Origin: Mycobacterium asiaticum DSM 44297
GTDB taxonomy: Bacteria; Actinomycetota; Actinomycetes; Mycobacteriales; Mycobacteriaceae
DNA length: 64,000 nucleotides
Assembly: GCF_000613245.1 (NCBI RefSeq)
Contig: NZ_HG964938.1
Coordinates: 649,702-713,701 of the forward strand
Direction: 5' to 3'
A model generated the notes under the pieces. It was not told the DNA's origin. It saw only the letters and a program-made list of their open reading frames with translations, and did no database searches. Every line of letters starts with the position of its first letter. Position 1 is the first letter of the stretch. Positions 55,042-63,672 of this stretch are shown piece after piece. Made by a program: the position numbers and the translations under genes.

Positions 55042-56238
55042 ATGGCCTACGACGTCGCCCGGGTGCGTGGACTGCACCCGTCGCTTGGTGACGGGTGGGT
55101 GCACTTCGACGCACCCGAGGGCATGCTGATCCCCGATTCCGTGGCCACCACCGTCTCGACTGCCTTCCGCCGGTCCGCGGCCAGCACCGTGGGCGCCCAC
55201 CCGTCGGCCCGGCGCAGCGCGGCGGTGCTGGAGGCGGCCCGCGAGGCGGTGGCCGACCTGGTCAACGCCGACCCGAGCGGCGTGGTGCTGGGTGCGGACC
55301 GGGCGGTGCTGCTGTCCTCACTGGCCGAGGCGTCTTCCGCGCGGTCCGGGCTGGGCTACGAGGTGGTCGTCAGCCGCTTGGACGACGAGGCCAATATCGC
55401 CCCGTGGCTGCGCGCGGCGCACCGGTACGGGGCGAAGGTCAAGTGGGCCGAAGTCGATATCGAGACGGGTGAGCTGCCGACCTGGCAGTGGGAAAGCCTG
55501 ATCAACAAGGCGACCCGCCTGGTGGCGGTCACGTCGGCGTCGGGGACGTTGGGGGCGGTCACCGACCTGCGCGCGATGACCAAGCTGGTACACGACGTCG
55601 GCGGGCTGGTGGTCGTCGACCATTCCGCCGCGGCGCCGTATCGGCTTATCGACATCAAGGAGACCGACGCCGACGTGGTGGCGGTGAACGCGGTCGGCTG
55701 GGGCGGACCGCCGATCGGGGCGATGGTGTTCCGGGAGCCGGCGCTGATCAACACGTTCAGCTCCGTCTCGACCAACCCCTATGCCACCGGCCCCGGGCGC
55801 CTGGAAGTTGGCGTGCATCAGTTCGGTTTCCTGGCCGGTGTGGTAGCCAGCGTCGAATACCTGGCGTCGCTGGACGAGTCTGCGCGCGGGACCCGGCGTG
55901 AGCGGCTGTCGGTGTCGATGCACTCCGCCTCGGCGTATCTGAACCGGATCTACGACTACCTGATGACGTCGTTGCGGTCGCTGCCGCTGGTCATCCTGCT
56001 CGGCCGTCCGGAGGCGCGGATACCGGTGGTCAGCTTCGCCGTCAACGAGGTGCCCGCCGACCGGGTGGTGCAGCGGTTGGCGGACAACGGGATTTTGGCG
56101 ATCGCCAACGCCAACTCCCGCGTACTCGACGTGCTCGGCGTCAACGACATTGGTGGCGCGGTCACCATCGGATTGGCGCATTACTCGACGATGGCCGAGG
56201 TCGATCAGTTGGTGCGCGCGCTCGCCTCGCTCGGTTAG
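55042..56238 (+). CDS. Class V aminotransferase/cysteine-desulfurase-like protein lacking the PLP lysine (Rv3778c-like)
   Basis: 398 residues from ATG 55042. The fold type I class V pattern is clear (PDSVATTVSTAFRRSAAS, GAHPSARR, LVAVTSASGTLGAVTDL, LVVVDHSAAAPYRLID). Where family enzymes have the Schiff-base lysine before GP, this protein reads NAVGWGGPP, with Gly219 at the Lys position. D(H)S of the cofactor-binding Asp is kept. It may therefore bind PLP weakly or serve as a pseudoenzyme. An upstream in-frame ATG (54997) is less likely. Confidence 0.85.
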   Translation: MAYDVARVRGLHPSLGDGWVHFDAPEGMLIPDSVATTVSTAFRRSAASTVGAHPSARRSAAVLEAAREAVADLVNADPSGVVLGADRAVLLSSLAEASSARSGLGYEVVVSRLDDEANIAPWLRAAHRYGAKVKWAEVDIETGELPTWQWESLINKATRLVAVTSASGTLGAVTDLRAMTKLVHDVGGLVVVDHSAAAPYRLIDIKETDADVVAVNAVGWGGPPIGAMVFREPALINTFSSVSTNPYATGPGRLEVGVHQFGFLAGVVASVEYLASLDESARGTRRERLSVSMHSASAYLNRIYDYLMTSLRSLPLVILLGRPEARIPVVSFAVNEVPADRVVQRLADNGILAIANANSRVLDVLGVNDIGGAVTIGLAHYSTMAEVDQLVRALASLG

Positions 56239-56265
56239 GTTCCGTTAGCCCGCTCGCGCAGGGAA

Positions 56266-57246
56266 CTAGACCGTCAGCAGAATCTTTCCGAAGGTGCCGC
56301 CGGACTGAAGCAGCTGGTGCGCCTCCGCGGCCTGCTGGATTGGCAATCGCTTTCCGATGATCGGCCGGACCTGCTCGCTGGCGAACATCGGCCATACCGA
56401 GGCGATCACCGCGCTCACGACCGCGCTCTTGCTGTTCGGGCCACTGACCGGGCGGGCCCGCAGCGTGGTGCCGATGACCCGCGCCCGCTTGGCCAGCAGC
56501 TTGCCCAAGTTGATCTCGGACTTGACCCCGCTCTGCATGCCGATGATGACCAGTTGTCCGTCGGGGGCCAGCGCATCGATATTGCGGTCCAGATAGGCCG
56601 CGCCCATGATGTCGAGGATCACGTCGGCTCCGTCGGTCTCCTGCCTGAGGCGGGCGACGAAATCCTCGTCCTTATAGGAGATGGTGAGCTGAGCGCCCAG
56701 CTCACGGCACAGTTCCAGCTTTTCCGGTGATCCGGCGGTAACCGCCACCCGGGCGCCGAGGGCCCGCGCCACCTGGATGGCGTGGGTTCCGATGCCGCTG
56801 GCCCCGCCGTGCACCAGCAGCAGCTGGCCGGGGCCCAGGTGTGCGGTCATCACCAGGTTGGACCAGACCGTGCACGCCACCTCAGGTATCCCGGCCGCGT
56901 CCACCAGCTCGACGGGTGCCGGGATCGGCATGACCTGGCCGGCCGGGACGGCGACGTACTCGGCGTAGCCGCCGCCGGCCAGCAGCGCGCACACCTGCTG
57001 TCCGACGCTCCATTGCGTCACGTCCGCACCGACGTCGGCGACGACGCCGGACACCTCCATGCCGATGGTCTCGCTGGCGCCCGGCGGGGGTGGGTACTTG
57101 CCCGCTGCCTGCAGCACGTCCGCACGGTTGACGCCGGCCGCGGCGACCTTGATCAGCACCTCTCCCGGCCCGGCGGACGCATCCGGGACCTCTTGCCAGA
57201 CCAACTGTTCGGCGGATTCGGCGACGATGGCACGCATGTCGGTCAC
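56266..57246 (-). CDS. Zinc-independent quinone oxidoreductase (MDR superfamily, Rv3777-like)
   Basis: 326 residues from GTG 57246, or 323 from ATG 57237. The MDR fold has GVNRADVLQAAGKYPPPPG and the NADPH loop HGGASGIGTHAIQVA, close to the PIG3/QOR subgroup. No zinc-ligand cluster is evident. The likely reaction is NADPH-dependent reduction of quinones or enones. The 3' end faces the aminotransferase-like gene with a 27-bp gap. Confidence 0.88.
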   Translation of the reverse strand: MTDMRAIVAESAEQLVWQEVPDASAGPGEVLIKVAAAGVNRADVLQAAGKYPPPPGASETIGMEVSGVVADVGADVTQWSVGQQVCALLAGGGYAEYVAVPAGQVMPIPAPVELVDAAGIPEVACTVWSNLVMTAHLGPGQLLLVHGGASGIGTHAIQVARALGARVAVTAGSPEKLELCRELGAQLTISYKDEDFVARLRQETDGADVILDIMGAAYLDRNIDALAPDGQLVIIGMQSGVKSEINLGKLLAKRARVIGTTLRARPVSGPNSKSAVVSAVIASVWPMFASEQVRPIIGKRLPIQQAAEAHQLLQSGGTFGKILLTV

Positions 57247-57283
57247 GCTACCGGCACCGCTACCCTTGCCTTACCGATGTTCG

Positions 57284-57370
57284 GGTGGCGTGGCAGAGCG
57301 GCCTAATGCACTCGCCTTGAAAGCGAGAGACGGCTAAAACCGTCCGGGGGTTCAAATCCCTCCGCCACCG
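57284..57370 (+). tRNA. tRNA-Ser (anticodon TGA)
   Basis: Acceptor arms GGTGGCG (57284-57290) and CGCCACC (57363-57369) pair fully. The anticodon loop CTTGAAA between CTCGC and GCGAG reads TGA. A long variable arm (GACGG/CCGTC) and the T-arm GGTTCAAATCC are present. CCA is not encoded. Confidence 0.96.
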
Positions 57371-57385
57371 CAAATTTTCTGGGGC

Positions 57386-57447
57386 CGCGAGCGTGCGTGT
57401 CGGTACAGCGACACGCCGCCGCGGCCGGCATTTTGTGCACGCTCGCG
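57386..57447. repeat. Nested palindrome, family B copy 2
   Basis: Outer 11-bp arms CGCGAGCGTGC (57386-57396) and its complement (57437-57447) enclose an inner GTGTCG/CGACAC stem (57397-57402, 57409-57414) and the ACACGCCG core shared with copy 1. It lies between the tRNA-Ser 3' end and the 3' end of the convergent gene. Confidence 0.7.
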
Positions 57448-57465
57448 ACTAAGCGACGCCCCAAG

Positions 57466-58572
57466 CTAGTGCAGCGTCGGCGCGTAGCGCAGCACCGCGG
57501 CGATGCCGTCGGCCGGCGAGATCCGCTCGTCGGTGCGTACCAGCGACGCTCCGACCGAGATGGCGAACAGCGGCAGCGCCTCGTCGGCGCGCAACGTTTT
57601 GTCGGGTGCGGCGCCCTGTTCGGACAGCACGTTTTCGTTCGGCGCTACGGTGGTCAATCCCTCGTCGGCGACCACCGTGGCATCGCCGATGTCCCCAACG
57701 ATCAGCGTCTCGACCGCCCCCTGCCGCAACGCCGAACACACGGCATCCAACCCTTCGGCGGCCAGTCCGGATTGCCGCCCGACCTCGGCGGTGAATCGCT
57801 CGGCGGCGTCTTCGAGGATCTGCAATTGCCGTTTGGCGAACCAGGTTTCGATCTCGCGTTGCACCTCGTCGAAGTCGTGCCCGCTGTGCCGCGCGCCGAC
57901 CTCTAGGGGCACGGCCCGCTCGCCGATCCGCTCGGGCAGTTCCGCCAGCAGGTCGCTGCGGGACCGCACCTCGCCGACCAGGAAGACCGCCTCGGAGCCG
58001 GTTTGGTCCGTCAGCTCGGCGATGCGGTCGGCTACGGCGCGCATGTTCTTGCGGGCGGCCTCCTCGGTGCGCGGTTGCGGGTCGCCGTATCCGGCGGTCT
58101 CGGCGCCGGCGGCCTTGTGAACGGGGTAGCCGCCGCCGTCGACCGTCTCCGAGCGCAGCCCGTTGTTGTCGCGGACGGTCAGGTCGGCGCCGGTGTGGTC
58201 GACGATCGCCAGCACGTAATTCGGCTCGTCCATGCCGAGTTCGAGGACCGGGACCAGGTAGGGCAGTTGCGACACCCGTGTCACGGTGGCGGCGGGCGGG
58301 CGCACCAAATGCTCGTTGATCAGGACGCCGGTAGGGCCGGCCACGACCGCCCGTCCGCTGCGACCGATCGGCGGCTGCAGATCCATGACGGCGCGCTCGA
58401 TCTCTTCGACGACGGATTCGTCTGCGCCCTGCCGCTCGAGTTCCTCACGCACCGCGCGCCACTTCAGGTCGAGTTGAGCTGCGGCGTCATGGCTGTCGTG
58501 TGAGTCGTCGAAGTAGACGGAGGCAAAGGGTCCGGGGGTGTTCAGCAGTTTTCGGAAGCGTTCGGAATCCAT
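57466..58572 (-). CDS. Rv2629-type ribosome-associated protein (bacterial aeRF1-like, Balon family)
   Basis: 368 residues. The N-terminus (RFRKLLNTPGPFASVYFDDSHD), the centre (YVLAIVDHTGADLTV, GYPVHKAA) and the C-terminus (ALFAISVGASLVRTDERISPADGIAAVLRYA) match recalled Rv2629. Rv2629 and M. smegmatis Msmeg1130 are homologues of Balon, a hibernation factor that binds the ribosomal A site. Rv2629 itself is a DosR-regulon gene elsewhere in M. tuberculosis, so this would be a second or relocated copy. The eL30-like C-terminal part is implied by SEAVFLVGEVRSR and ETLIVGDIGDATVV. Confidence 0.85.
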   Translation of the reverse strand: MDSERFRKLLNTPGPFASVYFDDSHDSHDAAAQLDLKWRAVREELERQGADESVVEEIERAVMDLQPPIGRSGRAVVAGPTGVLINEHLVRPPAATVTRVSQLPYLVPVLELGMDEPNYVLAIVDHTGADLTVRDNNGLRSETVDGGGYPVHKAAGAETAGYGDPQPRTEEAARKNMRAVADRIAELTDQTGSEAVFLVGEVRSRSDLLAELPERIGERAVPLEVGARHSGHDFDEVQREIETWFAKRQLQILEDAAERFTAEVGRQSGLAAEGLDAVCSALRQGAVETLIVGDIGDATVVADEGLTTVAPNENVLSEQGAAPDKTLRADEALPLFAISVGASLVRTDERISPADGIAAVLRYAPTLH

Positions 58573-58609
58573 GTTTCGATGGATGCCCGCCTAGTCCACC
58601 GACAAACGC

Positions 58610-59851
58610 TCACACCCGCGGGATCGACGCGGCGATGGTGTCCATCAGCGCGGTGTACCGCTTGATCTCGGGGTCCTTGCCGGGCTTCCCGCTGCTGATC
58701 ACGCCACCCGCCAGACCGCGCGCCGGGTCCGCCCAGATCGCGATGTTGGCCAGCCCGAGGTTTCCGAACGCGGCCGCAGCGTTGCGCCCGAACGGACCCC
58801 AGCGGTCAGTGCCAAGCATGAAGCCGGTGCCCCACCGGGCCGGCTGCAGTCCCACCGCGAAATCCGGCCGCAGCCGTCGGGCCTCCTGCACGGCGTTGTA
58901 CATGCGTTCCGCGCTGATGATCCGTACGCCGTCGAGTTCGCCGCCGCGGCGCCAGATCTCGGCGAACCGCGACAGCTCGTCCGCGGTCGAAACGCCGTTG
59001 GACGAGGGCACCACGGTGGTCAGGAACGCCGGGGTGTTGGTGTACGGGATGATTTCGTGCACCGTCCCGCCGATCGCCTTGCGGAAGATCGCGGCGATCA
59101 CCGGTGGCAACGGCTTGCCGGTCGGATGACTGGGCGCAACCAGGGGAATGTCCTGCTTTGCCACGCCGAAGTTGGTCCACCGGAAGTTCAGTGGCTCGAG
59201 GATTTCGCTGGCCAGGATGTCGCGAATGTCCTTGCCGGTGCTGGCGTAGACGATCTCCCGCATCAGCGGCCCCCACGTGAGCGCGTGATAGATGTGCACC
59301 AGACCCGGCCGGTACAGCGGACGCAGCTTGCCCAGCTGTTCCTGGGCGTATTCGTGGTCGTCGGCGCGCTTGAGGTCCGGACGGGGTCCGGTGGGAAACG
59401 GGACGCCCGCGCTGTGGTTCAGCACGTGCCGGATCGTGGTGCGGTCCTTGCCGTGGCTGGTGTAGCTCGGGATGTATTCGCAGACCCGGTCGTCGAGGTC
59501 GAAGACCCCGCGTTCGACGAGCAGGTGGACGACGGTCGCGGTGATCCCTTTGGACGCCGAATACACGCAGAACGGGGTGTCTGTGGTGACGGGAATCTTT
59601 TCGGCGTCGGGTTCGTCGGTGGGGGCGTTGCCCCAGCCGTGCCCGATGGCCCGGTTCAACACCACCCGGCCGTTGCGCCGGAGGCACAGCTGGATGGCGG
59701 GGTGCATGCCGGCCCGGTACCAGTGCCGCGCGGCCTGCCAGATCCGTTCGACGGCGGCGCTGCCGATTTCGGAGTGGTCTTCTTCGCCGATCGCCGTGAC
59801 GGCGTCCAGGTCGTCGGGCACACGGATCCGGCCATCGGGTGTTGACGTCAT
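58610..59851 (-). CDS. lipE: Beta-lactamase-fold esterase LipE
   Basis: 413 residues, a serine hydrolase of the class C beta-lactamase/esterase VIII fold. The catalytic S98-x-x-K101 is in VYSASKGITATV, and the Tyr motif is YHALTWG. The HxG-like element is GGVISSGKPG near the C-terminus. The orthologue Rv3775 has the same neighbours (echA21 side). Likely cytoplasmic, as no signal peptide is visible. The substrate is unknown. Confidence 0.9.
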   Translation of the reverse strand: MTSTPDGRIRVPDDLDAVTAIGEEDHSEIGSAAVERIWQAARHWYRAGMHPAIQLCLRRNGRVVLNRAIGHGWGNAPTDEPDAEKIPVTTDTPFCVYSASKGITATVVHLLVERGVFDLDDRVCEYIPSYTSHGKDRTTIRHVLNHSAGVPFPTGPRPDLKRADDHEYAQEQLGKLRPLYRPGLVHIYHALTWGPLMREIVYASTGKDIRDILASEILEPLNFRWTNFGVAKQDIPLVAPSHPTGKPLPPVIAAIFRKAIGGTVHEIIPYTNTPAFLTTVVPSSNGVSTADELSRFAEIWRRGGELDGVRIISAERMYNAVQEARRLRPDFAVGLQPARWGTGFMLGTDRWGPFGRNAAAAFGNLGLANIAIWADPARGLAGGVISSGKPGKDPEIKRYTALMDTIAASIPRV

Positions 59852-59875
59852 CGCCGACAGCCTAGCTTTACAGGC

Positions 59876-60262
59876 ATGGCCGCCCGGTTGCGCTACGTCG
59901 AGGTGATCCTGCTCGTGTTCGGCGCCTACTCGGTCGGCCTGGGGTTATTCCAGTGGCTGGCACCCGAGACTTTCTTCGACACTCTCGGCGCCTTCGGGAT
60001 CCGCAACACCCACTACATCTTCGACAACGCGTCATTCGAGTTGCCGCTCGGCCTCATGCTGCTCGCGGCCCTGCGGTGGCCGTCCTGGCGAGTCCCCGCG
60101 CTGGCGTTCGCGACGGCGCACTGGGCGCTGCACGCCCTCAGCCACCTCATCGACACCAACCACCGCGCCGGCCAAACCGTCGGGTGGCTGGAATTCGCCG
60201 GACTGGCGATCTCGACGGGCTGGCTGGCTATTGCGCTGTGGTTCAGCGCTATTCGCCGGTGA
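59876..60262 (+). CDS. Small membrane protein of unknown function
   Basis: 128 residues with four predicted helices (VEVILLVFGAYSVGLGLF, LPLGLMLLAALRW, ALAFATAHWALHALSHLID, LEFAGLAISTGWLAIALWF). His residues recur in the third helix. It may belong to the DUF4345/DoxX-like group, but I cannot assign it. Divergent from lipE by 24 bp. The 3' end overlaps the convergent echA21 by 14 bp. Confidence 0.75.
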   Translation: MAARLRYVEVILLVFGAYSVGLGLFQWLAPETFFDTLGAFGIRNTHYIFDNASFELPLGLMLLAALRWPSWRVPALAFATAHWALHALSHLIDTNHRAGQTVGWLEFAGLAISTGWLAIALWFSAIRR

Positions 60263-61085
60263 ACTGCGGCGGGCGTTTGGCGAACGTCGCGGAGATGCCC
60301 TCGGTGAGGTCCTTCGACGGCAGGAACGCCGCGTTCCAGGCGGCGACGTAGCGCAGGCTCTCCGACACCGCCGAGGTGCGCTGCTGATCCAGCACGTCCT
60401 TGATGCCGTGCACCGTCAACGGGGGATTGGCGGCGATCTCGGCGGCGGTGGCGTGCGCGGCGGCCAGCGTGGCCTCGGCGTCGTCGTAGACGTCGTTGAC
60501 CAGGCCGATCTTCTCGGCGCGGGCGGCGTCGATGTCCTTACCGGTCAAAGCCAGTTCGCGCAGGTGTCCGTCGTTGAGAATCAGCGGCAGGCGGGCGAGG
60601 CTCCCGACGTCGGCGACGATGGCCAGCTTGACCTCGCGCACCGAGAACTTCGCGTCGGCGCTGGCGTAGCGGATGTCGACGGCCGAGATCAGGTCGACGC
60701 CGCCGCCGATGCACCAGCCGTGCACCGAGGCGATGGTGGGTGTGCGGCAGTCGGCGACCGCGGTGATGGCGGCCTGCATGCGCTTGACCTCGCGATGGAA
60801 CACCGCCCGCGGGCCGGCCAGCGCTTCGCCGGACAACAGGGGCGTGAACGAGCCACCCATGGCCGGCACGTCCAGGCCGTAGCTGAAGTTGCGGCCCGAT
60901 CCGGTCAGGACGATGGCGCGGACCTCGGGGTCGGCGTCGAGCGCGGCGAACAGCTCGGGCAACTCTGCCCAGAACGCGGGACCCATCGCATTGCCCTTGC
61001 CCGGTCCGATCAGCGTCACCTGTGCGACCCGGTCTTTGACCTCGACGGTCACAGATTCGTATGCCTGTTCAGATGCCTCGCCCAT
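60249..61085 (-). CDS. echA21: Enoyl-CoA hydratase/isomerase EchA21
   Basis: 278 residues of the crotonase fold. The oxyanion-hole GRNFSYGLDV and the block HGWCIGGGVDLISAVDIRYAS are clear. REVKLAIVADVGSLARLP carries the Glu and Asp seen in delta3,5-delta2,4-dienoyl-CoA isomerases, so isomerase rather than hydratase activity is plausible. The start is divergent from the next gene with 24 bp between starts. Confidence 0.9.
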   Translation of the reverse strand: MGEASEQAYESVTVEVKDRVAQVTLIGPGKGNAMGPAFWAELPELFAALDADPEVRAIVLTGSGRNFSYGLDVPAMGGSFTPLLSGEALAGPRAVFHREVKRMQAAITAVADCRTPTIASVHGWCIGGGVDLISAVDIRYASADAKFSVREVKLAIVADVGSLARLPLILNDGHLRELALTGKDIDAARAEKIGLVNDVYDDAEATLAAAHATAAEIAANPPLTVHGIKDVLDQQRTSAVSESLRYVAAWNAAFLPSKDLTEGISATFAKRPPQFTGE

Positions 61086-61109
61086 ACCCGAGACCGTAGC
61101 GTGGCGAAT

Positions 61110-61691
61110 ATGCCCGCAGACTTGCGCCCCGGACCCGATTCTCCGCCAAACGACGAGCTACGCAGCGCGGAATTGACACTGGGGATCCTGGAAGAAGTGG
61201 TCAAGACCATTGCCCGGGAGGACCTGACCCGACAGACCCCCTGCACGGAGTTCGACGTGGCGGCGCTGACCAAGCACCTGCTGAACTCCATCACGGCGAT
61301 CGGCGGCATGGTGGGCGCCGAACTTCCGGAGCCCGACGACGAAGACTCGGTCGAGCGACAGATCATCCTGCGGGCCCGGCCGACCCTGGACGCCTGGCAT
61401 CGGCATGGCCTGGACGGCACCGTGCAGCTCGGCGATAACGAAATGCCGGCACAGGTCGCGGCGGCCGTGCTGTCGCTGGAATTTCTGGTGCACGCCTGGG
61501 ATTACGCGGTCGCGTTGGGGCGCGACGTCGAGGTCCCCGATTCGCTGGCGGAATACGTGCTGGGGTTGGCGCACCAACTCATCAGGCCCGAACGGCGGGG
61601 CGGGGCCGGCTTCGACGATCCCGTCGAGGTGGCCGACGATGCGCGGGGTCTGGACCGGCTGGTCGCCTTCACCGGCCGCAACCCGGCCTAG
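61110..61691 (+). CDS. TIGR03086-type mycothiol-dependent maleylpyruvate isomerase-like protein (Rv3773c-like)
   Basis: 193 residues from ATG 61110. The DinB/MDMPI helical fold is indicated by LTRQTPCTEFDVAALTKHLLNSI (metal-binding His in KHLL) and LEFLVHAWDYAVALG, the usual HxWD motif. Proteins of this group are metal-dependent and often use mycothiol. The substrate is unknown. The stop overlaps the convergent gene by 4 bp. Confidence 0.88.
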   Translation: MPADLRPGPDSPPNDELRSAELTLGILEEVVKTIAREDLTRQTPCTEFDVAALTKHLLNSITAIGGMVGAELPEPDDEDSVERQIILRARPTLDAWHRHGLDGTVQLGDNEMPAQVAAAVLSLEFLVHAWDYAVALGRDVEVPDSLAEYVLGLAHQLIRPERRGGAGFDDPVEVADDARGLDRLVAFTGRNPA

Positions 61692-62149
61692 GCCCGCTCG
61701 AGATAGAAGTAGAAGTAGCGGCCGTCGTGTACGACGCCCTTGCCGTTCATGATGCCCATCACCGCGTCCTCGTCGATCACCTTGAAGTGGTCGTGGACCG
61801 GCTGGCCGTCGTAGACCATCGTCGCGGTCACCTCGCCGCGGAACTCCTCCAACCACAGGCTGGCCTCGCCGTTGCCCATCTTGAGGTTGGAGAACTTGTT
61901 GCCGTCGGCATCCACACACACCAGCGGCTGGACGTCGACGGCGGACTTGAAGGTCTTGCCGAACCACCCGGCCTTCTCCAGTTGGTGGTTCATCTTGTGG
62001 CCGGTGACGAACTCGCCGCCGCGCCATTCCCCGAGCATGCCGTCGATGGTGGCCGGTGCCAGCGATGCCCAGAACTCGTCGAGCTCGCTGTCCGGGATGT
62101 CCCCGTCGCGCTCCTTGAACTCGGTGAACTTCTCACGGGCCGTGCTCAT
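61688..62149 (-). CDS. GXWXG/DUF4334 domain protein
   Basis: 153 residues from ATG 62149. LGEWRGGEFVTGH is the GXWXG domain, and the C-terminal DUF4334 part includes GEVTATMVYDGQPVHDHFKVID and GRYFYFYLER. The function is unknown; a small ligand-binding barrel is likely. A longer open frame upstream lies in hisC2 coding sequence and is rejected. It starts 11 bp after the hisC2 stop, so the two are probably co-transcribed. Confidence 0.85.
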   Translation of the reverse strand: MSTAREKFTEFKERDGDIPDSELDEFWASLAPATIDGMLGEWRGGEFVTGHKMNHQLEKAGWFGKTFKSAVDVQPLVCVDADGNKFSNLKMGNGEASLWLEEFRGEVTATMVYDGQPVHDHFKVIDEDAVMGIMNGKGVVHDGRYFYFYLERA

Positions 62150-62160
62150 CGCAAGACTCC

Positions 62161-63216
62161 TCAAATCCATTTGCGGGCGAACCGCAGCATGGCGTCGTTC
62201 TCTTCCGGGGCGGCGGTGACGGTGACGCGCACACCGTCGCTGCCGTAGGGGCGGACCACGATCAGCGCGTCGGCGGCCTGTTCGACGAAGTCCCGCGTCC
62301 GGGGACCCAACGGCAACCAAACGAAGTTGGCCTGCGAATCCGGCAGGGTGAAGCCGGCCGCGCGCAGTTCGGCGCTGACCCGCACCCGCTCGGCCACCAC
62401 CGCGTCGGTGCGGGCCAACAGTTCGTCACCTGCTTCCAGCGAGGCAATGGCCGCGGCCTGGGAGACGCTGGTCGCGGTGAACGGGACGTAGACCTTGTCC
62501 AGCGCGGTGATCAGCTCGGGATGCCCGATCGCATACCCCACCCGCAGACCGGCCAGACCGTAGGCCTTGGAGAAGGTGCGCAGCACCACCACGTTGTCGT
62601 GTGCGCGGACCAGGCCCAGGCTGTCGGGTGCCATACCGTCGCGGATGTATTCGACGTAGGCCTCGTCGATGGCGATCAGGATGTCCGATGGCACCGCTTC
62701 GACGAAGCGAGTGAGCGCGTCCGGGTCGACGACGGTCGATGTCGGGTTGTTGGGATTGCAGACGAAGATCAGCCGGGTCCGGTCGGTGATTGCGGCCAGC
62801 ATCGCGTCGAGGTCGAAGGTGTGGTCCTGCAACGGCACCTGGACGGGCAGGGCCCCGGCCACCTGGACCTGCGGCGGGTACAGCTCGAAGCTGCGCCAGC
62901 CGAAGACCACCTCGTCACCGACCGAGGCGGTAATTTGCACGAGTTGCTGGCACAGGCTCACCGAGCCGCAGCCGACCGCGATGTGCTCGGCGGCGAAGCC
63001 CGGCCCGACATGGCGGGCGAGCGAGGCCTTGAGCTGCACGCAGCCGTTGTCGGGGTAGCGGTTGATCAGATCGGTGGCGTGTTCGATGGCCGCGCGAACG
63101 CTGGGCAGCGGGCCGAACACCGTCTCGTTGCTGGCCAGTTTGATCGCACCCGGCACGGTCTTGCCGGGAACGTAAACGGGCAGCCCCGCCAGCGCGGGCC
63201 GCAGGCGGGCGGTCAC
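62161..63216 (-). CDS. hisC2: HisC2-type aminotransferase (histidinol-phosphate/aromatic)
   Basis: 351 residues, GTG start. Class I/II PLP fold: LASNETVFGPLP, the CNPNNPTSTVV block, IDEAYVEY and the Schiff-base lysine in TFSKAYGLAGLRVGY. Rv3772 (hisC2) is 353 residues and is described as an aromatic amino acid aminotransferase in one study, so the true substrate may be phenylpyruvate-type rather than imidazole-acetol phosphate. Confidence 0.92.
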   Translation of the reverse strand: MTARLRPALAGLPVYVPGKTVPGAIKLASNETVFGPLPSVRAAIEHATDLINRYPDNGCVQLKASLARHVGPGFAAEHIAVGCGSVSLCQQLVQITASVGDEVVFGWRSFELYPPQVQVAGALPVQVPLQDHTFDLDAMLAAITDRTRLIFVCNPNNPTSTVVDPDALTRFVEAVPSDILIAIDEAYVEYIRDGMAPDSLGLVRAHDNVVVLRTFSKAYGLAGLRVGYAIGHPELITALDKVYVPFTATSVSQAAAIASLEAGDELLARTDAVVAERVRVSAELRAAGFTLPDSQANFVWLPLGPRTRDFVEQAADALIVVRPYGSDGVRVTVTAAPEENDAMLRFARKWI

Positions 63217-63298
63217 TTCGACAGCATATGTCGCAGCTGTGTACGCTATGCCTCCGGCGGCTCCGGGTTCCGGGGTCGGGTAACCTTTGGAAGGCCAT

Positions 63299-63387
63299 GG
63301 AGGCGTGCCAGAGCGGCCGAATGGGGCTCACTGCTAATGAGTTGTCCCCCTCAAAGGGGACCGGAGGTTCAAATCCTCTCGCCTCCG
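63299..63387 (+). tRNA. tRNA-Ser (anticodon GCT)
   Basis: GGAGGCG (63299-63305) pairs with CGCCTCC (63380-63386). The anticodon loop CTGCTAA reads GCT. A long variable arm (GTCCCCCTCAAAGGGGAC) and the T-loop GGTTCAAATCC are present. CCA is encoded at 63388-63390. Confidence 0.96.
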
Positions 63388-63436
63388 CCAGGCAACACCT
63401 GTTAGACCACTGCCTGACGACAACTGAAGAATGCCG

Positions 63437-63509
63437 GCGCCCGTAGCTCAACGGATAGAGCATCTGACTACGGATCAGAAGGTTAGGGGTTCGAATCCCT
63501 TCGGGCGCG
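63437..63509 (+). tRNA. tRNA-Arg (anticodon ACG)
   Basis: GCGCCCG (63437-63443) pairs with CGGGCGC (63502-63508), and the discriminator is G 63509. The anticodon loop CTACGGA between TCTGA and TCAGA reads ACG. The T-arm GGGTTCGAATCCC is present. 73 nucleotides, no encoded CCA. Confidence 0.96.
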
Positions 63510-63672
63510 CTTATGAATTGATATCGGTTGTAAAGCTTTTTTACGGCCGCGTCGTCGTCGATAACACTCTTATAACGTTTCGACTGCGGACGAATAAAAG
63601 CACCCGACCAACCAGCGCTTTTGCTTTACGGTTCGTAGGTTCCGAACGCCGGTATGTCCGAGGTGTGATGCC

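Noticed and set aside
52882..55200. Longer form of the Rv3779-like protein starting at 55200
   Set aside because: The first 99 codons overlap the divergent aminotransferase-like gene and lack hydrophobic or family features.
56239..56266. GTTCC/GGAAC inverted repeat between convergent genes as a terminator
   Set aside because: Only a 5-bp stem with a 17-18 base loop and no U-tract.
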